Below are positions 54,362 to 62,134 of a stretch of 64,000 nt of DNA, in pieces (position 1 is the stretch's first letter; each line of letters begins with the position of its first letter). This stretch comes from Burkholderiales bacterium (GTDB taxonomy: Bacteria; Pseudomonadota; Gammaproteobacteria; Burkholderiales; Burkholderiaceae_C), in assembly GCA_030604135.1 (NCBI GenBank), contig JAUVWL010000002.1, forward strand, positions 186,001 through 250,000, written 5' to 3'. Made by a program: the position numbers and the translations under genes. The notes beneath the pieces are model-generated. The model worked only from the letters and a program-made list of their open reading frames with translations, was not told the origin of the DNA and did not search any database.

Positions 54362-55169
54362 CGACCACGTCGCCCACCTGGTGCTCAACCGGCCTGAGGC
54401 CATGAACACCATGCACCCGACCTTCTGGCGCGAACTGGACGAGTTGCTCACGCAGATCCATCAGGATGGCAAGGCCCGGGCGCTGGTCATCAGCAGCACC
54501 GGCAAGCATTTCTCGGCCGGCATGGCCCTGGAAACCTTTGCCGGCGCCATCCAGATGGACGACCAGAGCCCCGAGGGACGGGCGGCCATCTTCGATCTGC
54601 TGACCGACATGCAGGCCACCTTCACCAAGATAGAGAGCCTGCGCATTCCGGTGATCTTCGCCATCCAGGGCGGCTGCATCGGTGGCGCCGTGGACATGGT
54701 GACCTGTGGCTGCATCCGCTACGCCACACAGGACGCGTTCTTCTGCATACAGGAAATCAACATCGGCATGGTCGCGGATGTGGGTACCCTGCAGCGCCTG
54801 CCCAAGCTGGTGCCGCTGGCAGTGGTCAAGGAGCTGGCCTACACCGGCCGTCGCCTGCCGGCCCAGCGTGCCTTGGCTTACGGCTTGGTCAACGAGCTGT
54901 TCGACAGCCCCGAAGCCATGCTGGCCGCCGCACTGCAGTGCGCGAAAGAGATCGCCGCCAAGCCACCGATTGCCATCTGGGGCACCAAGCAGGCGGTCAA
55001 CTATGCGCGAGACCACAGCGTGGAAGACAGCCTGCGCCAGATGGGTTGGCTGCAGGGCGCCATCTGGAGCAACCGGCACGTGGGCGAGTCCATCGCAGCC
55101 ATGAAAGGCAAGCGCCTGGGCGACTTTCCATCCCTGGCGCCGCTGACGACGTTCAATTCGCTGGGCTGA
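54324..55169 (+). CDS. Enoyl-CoA hydratase/isomerase, dienoyl-CoA isomerase type
   Basis: The 281-residue crotonase-fold protein has FSAGMALE (oxyanion loop) and GGCIGGAVDMVTCGCIRYA. The three acidic residues of delta3,5-delta2,4-dienoyl-CoA isomerase are all present: D in GAVDMVT, E in CIQEINIG and D in MVADVGTLQRLPK. This fits beta-oxidation of unsaturated fatty acids with odd-positioned double bonds. AGGAG precedes ATG 54324. The gene begins 38 bases inside dinB in another frame. The C-terminal SNRHVGESIAAMKGKR is also family-typical. Confidence 0.88.
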   Translation: MTTPTCFSLSLGDDHVAHLVLNRPEAMNTMHPTFWRELDELLTQIHQDGKARALVISSTGKHFSAGMALETFAGAIQMDDQSPEGRAAIFDLLTDMQATFTKIESLRIPVIFAIQGGCIGGAVDMVTCGCIRYATQDAFFCIQEINIGMVADVGTLQRLPKLVPLAVVKELAYTGRRLPAQRALAYGLVNELFDSPEAMLAAALQCAKEIAAKPPIAIWGTKQAVNYARDHSVEDSLRQMGWLQGAIWSNRHVGESIAAMKGKRLGDFPSLAPLTTFNSLG

Positions 55170-55196
55170 GGCTCATGAACGACCACCCCGTCCGTC

Positions 55197-55268
55197 ACAC
55201 CCGCGCACGCGGGTGTCCACGAACGAAGCGAGATCCTGGATGCACGTGGATGCCCGCATGCGCGGGCA
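55197..55268. repeat. Pair of REP-like palindromes
   Basis: ACACCCGCGCACGCGGGTGT (55197-55216) is a perfect palindrome of the family seen at 6482 and 21153. TGCCCGCATGCGCGGGCA (55251-55268) is a second one, followed by TGACGA. They lie between the isomerase and the convergent CBS-domain gene. Confidence 0.75.
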
Positions 55269-55281
55269 TGACGACCCCGTA

Positions 55282-55932
55282 TCAGGCCGTCAGCGTCGGG
55301 CGGGTCTCGCGGAAGTTGTCTGCCTGTTCGACCAGGCCGATGGTCTGCCCGAGTTGACGCTCGATCTGGGTCAGTGAAATCACGCCCCGCACGCGGGGAC
55401 CGTGACCCTGCCCAGCCTTTTGCACCACGATCAGGTGCCGGCGCCCGACCTGCTTGAGGGTGTCGATCACCTGGGCAACGTTCGAATGCGCCAGGTCCTC
55501 CAGGTCGATGGCATCGAGCACCGACAGCGGCGACATCACGTCGGCCACGGTCAGGTCTTCGTAGCGCACGCTGCGGGCGCTGATGATCCGCGTGGGGCGT
55601 TCGCCTTCGAGGTCGGTCGAGGTGATCAGACCATCGACACAGGGCATTTCGCTGACCACGAACAGCAGGCGCACACCCTGGTGGATCATGGTCTGGCGCG
55701 CTTCGGCCAGCCGCATATCGGGTGCGATGGTGGCCGCGCGCACATGGGTCAGGTCGGTCATGACCGCACGCCCCGGCGAGGCCGGCGTGACCGGTACCCC
55801 GGCGGGCGGTTGCGCCTGGGCGATGCAGGTGCCTTCGGGAAACCGGAAGGTGCGCAGGGTGGTGTGTCTCACGGTTCGCTCGCTTTCTGTGGCAGGGGCA
55901 CGAAGAACAGGCACACCCTCCGGCGCGGACAT
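55282..55932 (-). CDS. CBS-domain pair protein
   Basis: The 216-residue protein has a flexible N-terminal region (1-60) and two CBS motifs: LAEARQTMIHQGVRLLFVV then VDGLITSTDLEGER (about 75-120), and VADVMSPLSVLDAIDL through RRHLIVVQ then VRGVISLTQIERQL (about 130-195). CBS pairs bind adenosyl nucleotides and regulate partner proteins. It stands alone without an enzyme domain. GTG 55944 is an alternative start. Confidence 0.85.
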   Translation of the reverse strand: MSAPEGVPVLRAPATESERTVRHTTLRTFRFPEGTCIAQAQPPAGVPVTPASPGRAVMTDLTHVRAATIAPDMRLAEARQTMIHQGVRLLFVVSEMPCVDGLITSTDLEGERPTRIISARSVRYEDLTVADVMSPLSVLDAIDLEDLAHSNVAQVIDTLKQVGRRHLIVVQKAGQGHGPRVRGVISLTQIERQLGQTIGLVEQADNFRETRPTLTA

Positions 55933-56062
55933 GGAATACCCCACGCCGGCACAGCGGATGGAGATCAGAAGGTAGCACCACGCCGGTGATCCGGCAAGCG
56001 ATCTTTCACCGACCCGCCCGGAGCACTGGCGCTAGGTACGGGGCGGTGCGACACTTGTCCAC

Positions 56063-57124
56063 ATGAAGACCATCCACAACCCCTTGCACGCCGCCCATGC
56101 CGGACGGCAGGAAATGTTCCGCGGCCGTCTGGTGCCTTGCCACGAAGTGCCCGAGCGCCTGGATTTCGTGCTGGCCGAGTTGCGGCGGCGTCCGATGGGC
56201 GAGCTGCTGGAGCCTGCGGTGGACAACAGCGCGCTCGACGCGGCCATCGCACGCGTCCACGACCCCCGGTACACGACGTTCCTGGCTGCTGCCTGGGACG
56301 AATGGGTGGCCATGGACCCGGCCAACGCCCAGCGCGACGCCTTGCCGTCGGTCTGGCCCCTGCCCGGCCGGCACGCCTTCCGCACCGATGTGCTGCCCGG
56401 CAACTTCGCCGCCCGCCTGGGTCTGTTCGGATTTGACTCTGGCACCCCACTGATGGCCGGAACCTGGGCCGCCGCGCGCATGGGTGCAGCCTGTGCCGTC
56501 GGTGCGGCACAGGCCGTGCTGGCCGGCGACCGCGCGGCGTTCGCGCTGACCCGGCCCCCCGGTCACCATGCCGGACCGGATTTTTTCGGCGGCTACTGCT
56601 TCCTCAACAACGCCGCCATCGCAGCCCAGACCCTGCGCGACGCGGGGCTCGCGAGGGTCGCTGTTCTCGACATCGATTACCACCACGGCAACGGCACGCA
56701 GACCATCTTCTATGAGCGCCCGGACGTGCTCACGGTCTCCATCCACGGCGACCCGCGCACCGAGTACCCGTTCTTCCTGGGCCATGCCGACGAGCGTGGC
56801 GCGGGCGCGGGAGAGGGCCGCAACCTGAACCTGCCCCTGCCGCGGGGCACCGATTTCGTCACCTGGTGCGAGGCCTTCGACCACGCGCTGGAAGCGGTGG
56901 ACGCATTCGACGCACAGGCACTGGTGGTACCCATGGGACTGGACACCTTCGAAGGCGACCCGATCTCGGGCTTCAGGCTGCGCAGCGAGGACTACGACAC
57001 CGTCGGCCGCCTGCTCGCAGCAGCCGGCCTGCCGACGGTGTTCACCTTTGAGGGCGGTTACGCGGTGGCCGAGGTCGGCACCAACGCGGTCAACCTGCTC
57101 GAAGCGTTCTGCCGCTCCGCCTGA
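56063..57124 (+). CDS. Histone-deacetylase-family acetylpolyamine amidohydrolase
   Basis: The 353-residue zinc hydrolase has the class II HDAC/APAH pattern: LTRPPGHHAGPDFFGGYCFLNN written across residues 165-186, then the zinc ligands in VLDIDYHHGNGTQ and GLDTFEGDPISGF, and the C-terminal TFEGGYAV. It most resembles bacterial acetylpolyamine amidohydrolases, which remove acetyl groups from polyamines and related amides. The start MKTIHNPLHAAH is canonical for APAH. No polyamine genes are adjacent apart from the SpeE-like gene 38 kb away. Confidence 0.88.
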   Translation: MKTIHNPLHAAHAGRQEMFRGRLVPCHEVPERLDFVLAELRRRPMGELLEPAVDNSALDAAIARVHDPRYTTFLAAAWDEWVAMDPANAQRDALPSVWPLPGRHAFRTDVLPGNFAARLGLFGFDSGTPLMAGTWAAARMGAACAVGAAQAVLAGDRAAFALTRPPGHHAGPDFFGGYCFLNNAAIAAQTLRDAGLARVAVLDIDYHHGNGTQTIFYERPDVLTVSIHGDPRTEYPFFLGHADERGAGAGEGRNLNLPLPRGTDFVTWCEAFDHALEAVDAFDAQALVVPMGLDTFEGDPISGFRLRSEDYDTVGRLLAAAGLPTVFTFEGGYAVAEVGTNAVNLLEAFCRSA

Positions 57125-57676
57125 TCAGGCGGCCTTCCAGAAAATGTAGTCGGCCTGGTAGTTGACGATCTGCCGGCTGCCCACGTTCGATGCGCCGCAG
57201 GCGGTGGCAGGTGCCACGCCGCCCTGGGTCGCTACCCGCTGGATGTAGGTCACGCCCTGCATGGCACCCATGCCCATGGCCGGGTTGGCCTGCACCAGCT
57301 GCAGCGGGATGTTGCCGCTGCCCGCCGGTGCCACGGCCAGCTGTGTGGCGGTCAGCTTCGAGCCGTCCATGCTCTCCCAGGTGGCAGGCGGGCCGTAGTA
57401 CCGGCCCACCTGCCGGCCGCCGCGGTCCAGCAGACGCGCGTCGGGTCCGGCGAACACCCATTCGAACTGCCCGGCCATATCCTGCTTCGCCCGGCACTCG
57501 TAGGTGATCTGGCCCACGCCGACGGTTTCCATCGCCACACGGTGACCGGCTGGCACCTGAACCGGAGCCGGCAGCGCGGACTGGGAGAACGCCTGCTGTG
57601 CCGGGGCTCCCGTGCCGGAGGCACAGGCGGTCAGGGCGAAGGCGGCCGTGGTGGCCAGGGCGGTCTTGAAGGTCAT
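57125..57676 (-). CDS. DUF3455-domain lipoprotein
   Basis: The 183-residue protein has a lipobox AFALTAC with C18. The DUF3455 fold shows GVGQITYECRAK, FEWVFAGPDARLLDRGG, VGRYYGPPATWESMDGSKL and a final GASNVGSRQIVNYQADYIFWKA. Function unknown. It lies 33 bases downstream of the Tat-exported ferritin-like gene on the same strand, and both are driven from the ECF-type promoter at 58358-58389, so it belongs to the redox locus. Confidence 0.88.
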   Translation of the reverse strand: MTFKTALATTAAFALTACASGTGAPAQQAFSQSALPAPVQVPAGHRVAMETVGVGQITYECRAKQDMAGQFEWVFAGPDARLLDRGGRQVGRYYGPPATWESMDGSKLTATQLAVAPAGSGNIPLQLVQANPAMGMGAMQGVTYIQRVATQGGVAPATACGASNVGSRQIVNYQADYIFWKAA

Positions 57677-57709
57677 GGTCTGCTCCTTTCGGTGAGAAAA
57701 AATACGAAC

Positions 57710-58285
57710 TCAAGCGCCAAAGGACAGGGCGCCAGGTGGCAGGGCACGGCCCAGTGCACCGGTCAGCACCGTGAAGTGCATGGTTTCGTCTGCAGCCAGC
57801 CGGGCTGCCACCTTGGCCAGCTCGCGGTCGCCCATGGCGGGAATCACACTGAGGTAGGCATTGGTCGCGCCCAGCTCCAGGCGGGCCGCCAGGTCCAGCA
57901 CATCGGCCTGACTCTTGAGCGACGCCGCGCCCAGGGCCTTGGCGTACTCGTCCAGCGACTTCTCGGCCACCGGCCTGCCACCGAGCTTCTGGATGGTCGC
58001 CACAAGTGCATCCCGGTGGGTCTTGTGGTGGCCCTGGAACTGCACCGCCACGTCCAGCACCGGCTTTTTCAGCAGGCCGCTGCCCGCGCCCAGCTGGTAG
58101 GCATTGATCGCTTCGTGCTCCAGTCCCAGCGCGACGTTGAGGATGTCGACATCCTTGGACAGGTTGGCGGCGTGGTTGGCCGCCAGGACCTCACGTCCTG
58201 CCAGAAGGGCCAGGGCGGCGGCAGACAGCGTGCCGGTACCGCGCAGGAACTGGCGGCGGGCGTCGAGATTGGCATTGGGTTTCAT
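57710..58285 (-). CDS. Tat-exported ferritin-like domain protein
   Basis: The 191-residue protein begins with a twin-arginine signal (ARRQFLRGTGTL, residues 13-24). A four-helix ferritin-like domain follows, with GLEHEAINAYQLGAG, GHHKTHRDALVATI, LELGATNAYLSVI and AADETMHFTVLTGAL. The E..E..H-type residues on these helices suggest a diiron site in the periplasm. GGAG precedes ATG 58285. It is cotranscribed with the DUF3455 gene and divergent from the DUF3034 operon. Confidence 0.85.
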   Translation of the reverse strand: MKPNANLDARRQFLRGTGTLSAAALALLAGREVLAANHAANLSKDVDILNVALGLEHEAINAYQLGAGSGLLKKPVLDVAVQFQGHHKTHRDALVATIQKLGGRPVAEKSLDEYAKALGAASLKSQADVLDLAARLELGATNAYLSVIPAMGDRELAKVAARLAADETMHFTVLTGALGRALPPGALSFGA

Positions 58286-58357
58286 CGTGGTCTCCATGAG
58301 TGGGTTGGCTTGGAAAGGGGTTGGGACGGGAAGCCGGTGTGACAGCCGTCACGACGG

Positions 58358-58389
58358 ATACGCGGGTCGCCCGCACAACGGATGCAAAA
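58358..58389 (-). promoter_or_regulatory. Predicted ECF-sigma promoter, leftward copy
   Basis: On the minus strand TTTTGCATCC (58389-58380), 14 bases, then CCGCGTAT (58365-58358). It drives the ferritin-like/DUF3455 genes with a leader of about 66 bases. The GCATCC/CGTAT pair is exactly mirrored on the other strand at 58429-58459. Confidence 0.7.
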
Positions 58390-58428
58390 ACCCCTAGGCG
58401 CTACCGGGTTTCCTGGTCTCGCCTTCCC

Positions 58429-58459
58429 TTTTGCATCCAACACGAGCCGATCCGCGTAT
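58429..58459 (+). promoter_or_regulatory. Predicted ECF-sigma promoter, rightward copy
   Basis: TTTTGCATCC (58429-58438), 13 bases, then CCGCGTAT (58452-58459), about 73 bases before the DUF3034 start. GCATCC resembles the CCATCC -35 of SigK-type sigma factors, which suits the SigK/RskA-like pair encoded at the end of this operon. A perfect 16-bp palindrome GCGCCAGGCCTGGCGC (58471-58486) lies in the leader. Confidence 0.7.
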
Positions 58460-58531
58460 GGGTTGACATGGCGCCAGGCCTGGCGCTTGTCCTCGCCACC
58501 GACACAACCACCACCAGCCCAACGAACCACC

Positions 58532-59518
58532 ATGCCTTCCTTCGTCTTTCACCCAAACTTCCGTCCTGCAGGTCCGAACCGGCAGCCCCGGGGAAACCCG
58601 GTCAGGCACGCCTGCATCACGGCCGCCCTGCTGGCCGGCACGGCCCTCCTGGCACCGGCCCACGCCGACACCGGCAAGCTGCTGCTCACTGGCGGCGTCA
58701 GCACCATCGATGGTGCGGCCGGCGGCGGGCTGTCACCCTGGGCGGTGATCGGCAGCCAGGCCACCGAAGGGCAGATCGGTGTGGCGGCCTATCTCAGCCG
58801 CGCGGAAACACGCGACTACGGACTCAGCGCGGCTGGCGCCGTCGTAGGCATTCATGACCGGCTGGAACTCTCGCTGGGCCGCCAGGACTTCGACACCGGC
58901 GTCACCGGCACGGCGCTGGGTCTGCCCGGCCTGAACCTGCGACAGACCATCGTGGGCGCCAAGTTGCGCATTGCCGGTGACGCCGTCCTCGACAGCGACC
59001 GCCTGATGCCGCAGATCGCCATCGGAGTGCAGCACAAACGCCTTGACGCCAGCGGGCTGGACGCCACCCTCGACGCCCTGGGTGCCAACCGCTCGGGCAC
59101 CGACCTCTACGTCAGCGCCACCAAGCTGTTCCTGGCCCAGGGCCTGCTGGTCAACGGCACCTTGCGCGCCACCCGCGCCAACCAAGGGGGACTGCTGGGC
59201 CACGGCGCCCGGCTGGGAGGTGCCGACAACGGCTACGAGGTGGTCCCCGAGATCTCGGTGGCTTACCTGCTGGCCCGCAACCTCGCGGTCGGCTTCGAGG
59301 TGCGGGGCATGCCCGACAAGCTGCGCCGGGCAGGCACGGCCGCAGGGCTGGGCGACGGCCTGCGCTCGGACAGCTGGAAGGACATCTTCGTTGCCTGGGC
59401 ACCCGGCAAGAACGTGTCGCTGACCGCCGCCTACGTCGACCTGGGTCGCGTGGTGCCTGCCACCACCGCCGGCCGCCGCCAGACCGGCTTCTACCTGTCG
59501 GCCCAGTTCGCCTTCTGA
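58532..59518 (+). CDS. DUF3034 outer-membrane protein
   Basis: The 328-residue protein has a signal sequence (HACITAALLAGTALLAPAHA) after a long polar N-terminus. Amphipathic beta strands follow, ending QTGFYLSAQFAF with the terminal F of outer-membrane barrels. GGVSTIDGAAGGGLSPWAVIG and VSLTAAYVDLGRVV are DUF3034-like. Function unknown; DUF3034 genes I recall sit near cytochrome or haem-protein genes. ATG 58532 is used, but a start nearer the signal peptide is possible because the N-terminus is unusually long. Confidence 0.8.
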   Translation: MPSFVFHPNFRPAGPNRQPRGNPVRHACITAALLAGTALLAPAHADTGKLLLTGGVSTIDGAAGGGLSPWAVIGSQATEGQIGVAAYLSRAETRDYGLSAAGAVVGIHDRLELSLGRQDFDTGVTGTALGLPGLNLRQTIVGAKLRIAGDAVLDSDRLMPQIAIGVQHKRLDASGLDATLDALGANRSGTDLYVSATKLFLAQGLLVNGTLRATRANQGGLLGHGARLGGADNGYEVVPEISVAYLLARNLAVGFEVRGMPDKLRRAGTAAGLGDGLRSDSWKDIFVAWAPGKNVSLTAAYVDLGRVVPATTAGRRQTGFYLSAQFAF

Positions 59519-59559
59519 GCCGCTCGCCCCACCCATACCGTCCATCGAATCACACCACC

Positions 59560-60042
59560 ATGAAACTGCTGATCACCTGCACCTCATTGATCCTGGCCGC
59601 CCTGTCCGCCGGCCAGGCCCTGGCCCAGCCAGCGGCCCGACCTCCCGTCGCCTCGCCGGCCTCGGCCTATCCGGTGCCCCCCGCGCCGGGCCTCTACCAG
59701 GCCCTGGGCGAACGCCAGGGAATCCGGCTGCTGATGGACGGTTTTGCGCGGGGCCTCAAGGCCGATCCACGCATTGGCACCCAGTTCACCGACACCAACC
59801 TGGACAACCTGGCTCAGTCGCTGACCGACCAGCTCTGTCAGCTCACCGGCGGCCCCTGCGCCTACCAGGGCCCGGACATGCGGACGGCGCACGAGGGCAT
59901 GGACATCACCCGGGCCGACTTCAATGCCCTGGTCGAAGTGCTGCAGAACAGCATGGCTGCCCGCGGGATACCCTTTGGCAGGCAGAATCAGCTGCTGTCC
60001 CTGCTGGCCCCCATGCACCGGGATGTCATCACCGTCCGATAG
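59560..60042 (+). CDS. Exported group 1 truncated haemoglobin
   Basis: The 160-residue protein has a signal peptide ending at GQALAQ (about residue 23) and a proline-rich linker. A truncated globin fold follows, with LYQALGERQGIRLLMDGF, ADPRIGTQF, QLCQLTGGPCAYQG and the proximal histidine H111 in MRTAHEGMDI. Most truncated haemoglobins are cytoplasmic, so export to the periplasm is notable. C93 and C100 flank TGG and could form a disulfide there. It is the second gene of the ECF-controlled operon. Confidence 0.87.
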   Translation: MKLLITCTSLILAALSAGQALAQPAARPPVASPASAYPVPPAPGLYQALGERQGIRLLMDGFARGLKADPRIGTQFTDTNLDNLAQSLTDQLCQLTGGPCAYQGPDMRTAHEGMDITRADFNALVEVLQNSMAARGIPFGRQNQLLSLLAPMHRDVITVR

Positions 60043-60053
60043 GAGGCTTCCCC

Positions 60054-60737
60054 ATGCGCATCCGAACCCTTGCCGCGGTTGGCCTTCTGGCCGGCATGTC
60101 CACCCTGTCCGCGCTGACACAGGCCGCGACGGTTCAGGTCACCGTGCTGGCCCGCGATGGCAAGCCCCTGCCCGACGCGGTCGTGGTGCTGGAGACCACC
60201 GATGGCCGTGCGGTGCCCGTGCCGCCACCGACCACCCACACCATCACGCAGGAACGCATGCAGTTCGTGCCCACCGTCAGTGTGGTGCCCGCCGGCACCC
60301 GAGTCACCTTCACCAACCTGGACCGGTGGGACCACCATGTGCGGGGGGGGCCGGCCGGCCTGCAGGGCATGGGTACCGCGGCCGCGTTCGAGTTCCGGCT
60401 GGCGGGCGCGGTGCAGGGTCAGCAGGCGCCCAGCCAGGTGCTCACCCTCGACAAGGCCGGGCCGATCCAGCTGGGCTGCCACCTGCACGGGTCGATGCGA
60501 GGCTTCGTGTACGTGGCCGACACACCCTGGGCGGTCAGGACAGGGGCCGATGGTGTTGCCCTGCTGCCGCAAGTGCCCGAGGGACCGATGCGGCTGCGCG
60601 TCTGGCACCCGGATCAGCTGGTCGAGCAGGCCGCCACCACCATTGAGGTTCAGCCCGTCACGGCACTGAGCGTACCGACCCAGATCCAGCCCCGGCGGGC
60701 ACGTCGTGTGACCAACGAGACTCCGTCCGTCTACTGA
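60054..60737 (+). CDS. Periplasmic cupredoxin-like protein (methylamine-utilisation/plastocyanin type)
   Basis: The 227-residue protein has a signal peptide ending at LTQAA (about residue 25). A type 1 copper domain follows, with a ligand histidine in RWDHHV (H94 or H95) and the CxxHxxM loop C142-H145-M148 (GCHLHGSM). A small beta domain follows from about 155. It can carry electrons in the periplasm, perhaps to or from the globin encoded just upstream (11-base gap). Annotated relatives are called methylamine utilisation proteins, but no mau genes are present. Confidence 0.85.
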   Translation: MRIRTLAAVGLLAGMSTLSALTQAATVQVTVLARDGKPLPDAVVVLETTDGRAVPVPPPTTHTITQERMQFVPTVSVVPAGTRVTFTNLDRWDHHVRGGPAGLQGMGTAAAFEFRLAGAVQGQQAPSQVLTLDKAGPIQLGCHLHGSMRGFVYVADTPWAVRTGADGVALLPQVPEGPMRLRVWHPDQLVEQAATTIEVQPVTALSVPTQIQPRRARRVTNETPSVY

Positions 60738-60756
60738 GCCCCGAAGGCACCTGCGC

Positions 60757-61329
60757 ATGAACCTCGCCCCCGACGCTTCCCTGATCGCGCTGATCGACCG
60801 CATCGCCGCACGCGACGAACAGGCCCTCAAACAGCTCTACGACCTGTGTTCGGCCAAGCTGTACGGTCTCGCCCTGCGTGTCGTGGGCAACCGTGAATGG
60901 GCCGAAGACGCCCTGCAGGACGCCTTCCTGCAGATCTGGCGCCAGGCGGGCGACTACCGCGCCAGCCTCAGCCCGCCGATGGCCTGGCTGGGTCTCATCG
61001 TGCGCAGCCGCTCGCTCGACCAGCTTCGCCGCCGCAAGGCCGAACGCGAACACCTGAGCGACGACATCGACGACGGCCCGGCCGATGGCCTGGCGTCTGA
61101 CGAGCCCGGCCCTCTGGACGCCAACCTGGCCAGCCAGCAGGCCTGGGCACTGCACCAGTGCCTGGGCAAGCTGGAGAACAAACAGCGCGAAGTGGTCAGC
61201 CTGGCCTACCTGCGGGATCTCAGCCACGGCGACCTGGCGCGCCAGTTGCAGCTGCCACTGGGCACGGTCAAGTCCTGGATCCGTCGCGGCCTGGAGCAGC
61301 TGCGCACCTGCATGGCGCACTTTGCCTGA
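60757..61329 (+). CDS. ECF-family sigma factor (SigK-like)
   Basis: The 190-residue sigma factor has region 2 (KQLYDLCSAKLYGLALRVVG, EDALQDAFLQIWRQA) and region 4 (LENKQREVVSLAYLRDLSHGDLARQL then LPLGTVKSWIRRGLEQLRTCM). It is followed after ten bases by its RskA-like anti-sigma gene and lies at the end of the operon whose promoter it probably recognises, which would give autoregulation. It likely also drives the divergent ferritin-like operon. Confidence 0.92.
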   Translation: MNLAPDASLIALIDRIAARDEQALKQLYDLCSAKLYGLALRVVGNREWAEDALQDAFLQIWRQAGDYRASLSPPMAWLGLIVRSRSLDQLRRRKAEREHLSDDIDDGPADGLASDEPGPLDANLASQQAWALHQCLGKLENKQREVVSLAYLRDLSHGDLARQLQLPLGTVKSWIRRGLEQLRTCMAHFA

Positions 61330-61339
61330 GGAATCGTCC

Positions 61340-62119
61340 ATGAAACGCATCCACGATCCCCGGCTGCTCGACCACCTGGCGAGCGCCTACGCGCTGGGCA
61401 CCTTGCGCGGCGGAGCCAGGCGGCGCCTCGAAACCCTGGCCCGTGACCACGCCACCGTGCGCGCGGCCATGCTGATCTGGCAGGCCCGTGTGTCGGCCCT
61501 GACCGAACTGCAGGAGCCGGTCAGCCCATCGCCCGCGGTCTGGACCCGCATCCACAACCTGGTGCGGGCCGACATCGAAGCCGACCAGATCCAGCGCATG
61601 GCAGCCTCGGCCCGACCTGCCGGCCGTGTTGGCTGGTGGCAGAGCCTGGCGCTCTGGCGCGGCGGTGCGGTCGCTGGCGCCCTGGCCACCGTGGTGGCGG
61701 TCATGTCGGCCGTCGGCCTGCGCGAGGAAATGGACTCGCGCGTGGCGGCCCTGCAATCCGAGCTGGCCAACCAGCCCCAGGTGCAATACGTGGCCGTGCT
61801 CAACGACGACAGCGCCGGCCCTGCCATGCTGGTCACCTTTGACCCGGCCAACCAGCGCCTGACCTTGCAGCGTGTCGGTGGCTATCAGGAAGCGTCCGAC
61901 AAATCGCTGCAGCTGTGGGCCCTGCCGCCAGGTGGTGCACCGCGCTCGCTGGGCGTGCTCACGCGCGAGCGGCTGTTGCAGCTGGCTGCGGGTGAAAGCG
62001 ACATCCAGGGCGTGCCTGCCCTGGCCATCAGCCTCGAACCCGAAGGTGGTGTGCCCAGCGAACGCGGGCCGACCGGGCCGGTGCTGTTCACCGGCGCGCT
62101 GATCCAGAAAATGCTCTGA
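61340..62119 (+). CDS. RskA-type anti-sigma factor
   Basis: The 259-residue protein has an N-terminal cytoplasmic sigma-binding domain (RLLDHLASAYALGTLRGGARRR onward, residues 8-90), a membrane helix (about 111-129) and an RskA periplasmic domain (VQYVAVLNDDSAGPAMLV, LQLWALPPGGAPRSLGV, LAISLEPEGGVPSERG). It should hold the upstream ECF sigma inactive until a periplasmic signal triggers release. The partner operon points to a redox or metal signal. A paralogue lacking the cytoplasmic domain lies at 46808-47341. Confidence 0.9.
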   Translation: MKRIHDPRLLDHLASAYALGTLRGGARRRLETLARDHATVRAAMLIWQARVSALTELQEPVSPSPAVWTRIHNLVRADIEADQIQRMAASARPAGRVGWWQSLALWRGGAVAGALATVVAVMSAVGLREEMDSRVAALQSELANQPQVQYVAVLNDDSAGPAMLVTFDPANQRLTLQRVGGYQEASDKSLQLWALPPGGAPRSLGVLTRERLLQLAAGESDIQGVPALAISLEPEGGVPSERGPTGPVLFTGALIQKML

Positions 62120-62134
62120 AGGCCGGTCCGGCAC

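Noticed and set aside
61085..61339. N-terminal extension of the anti-sigma factor into the sigma gene
   Set aside because: The extension is an alternate-frame reading of the sigma gene; ATG 61340 starts the recognisable anti-sigma domain.
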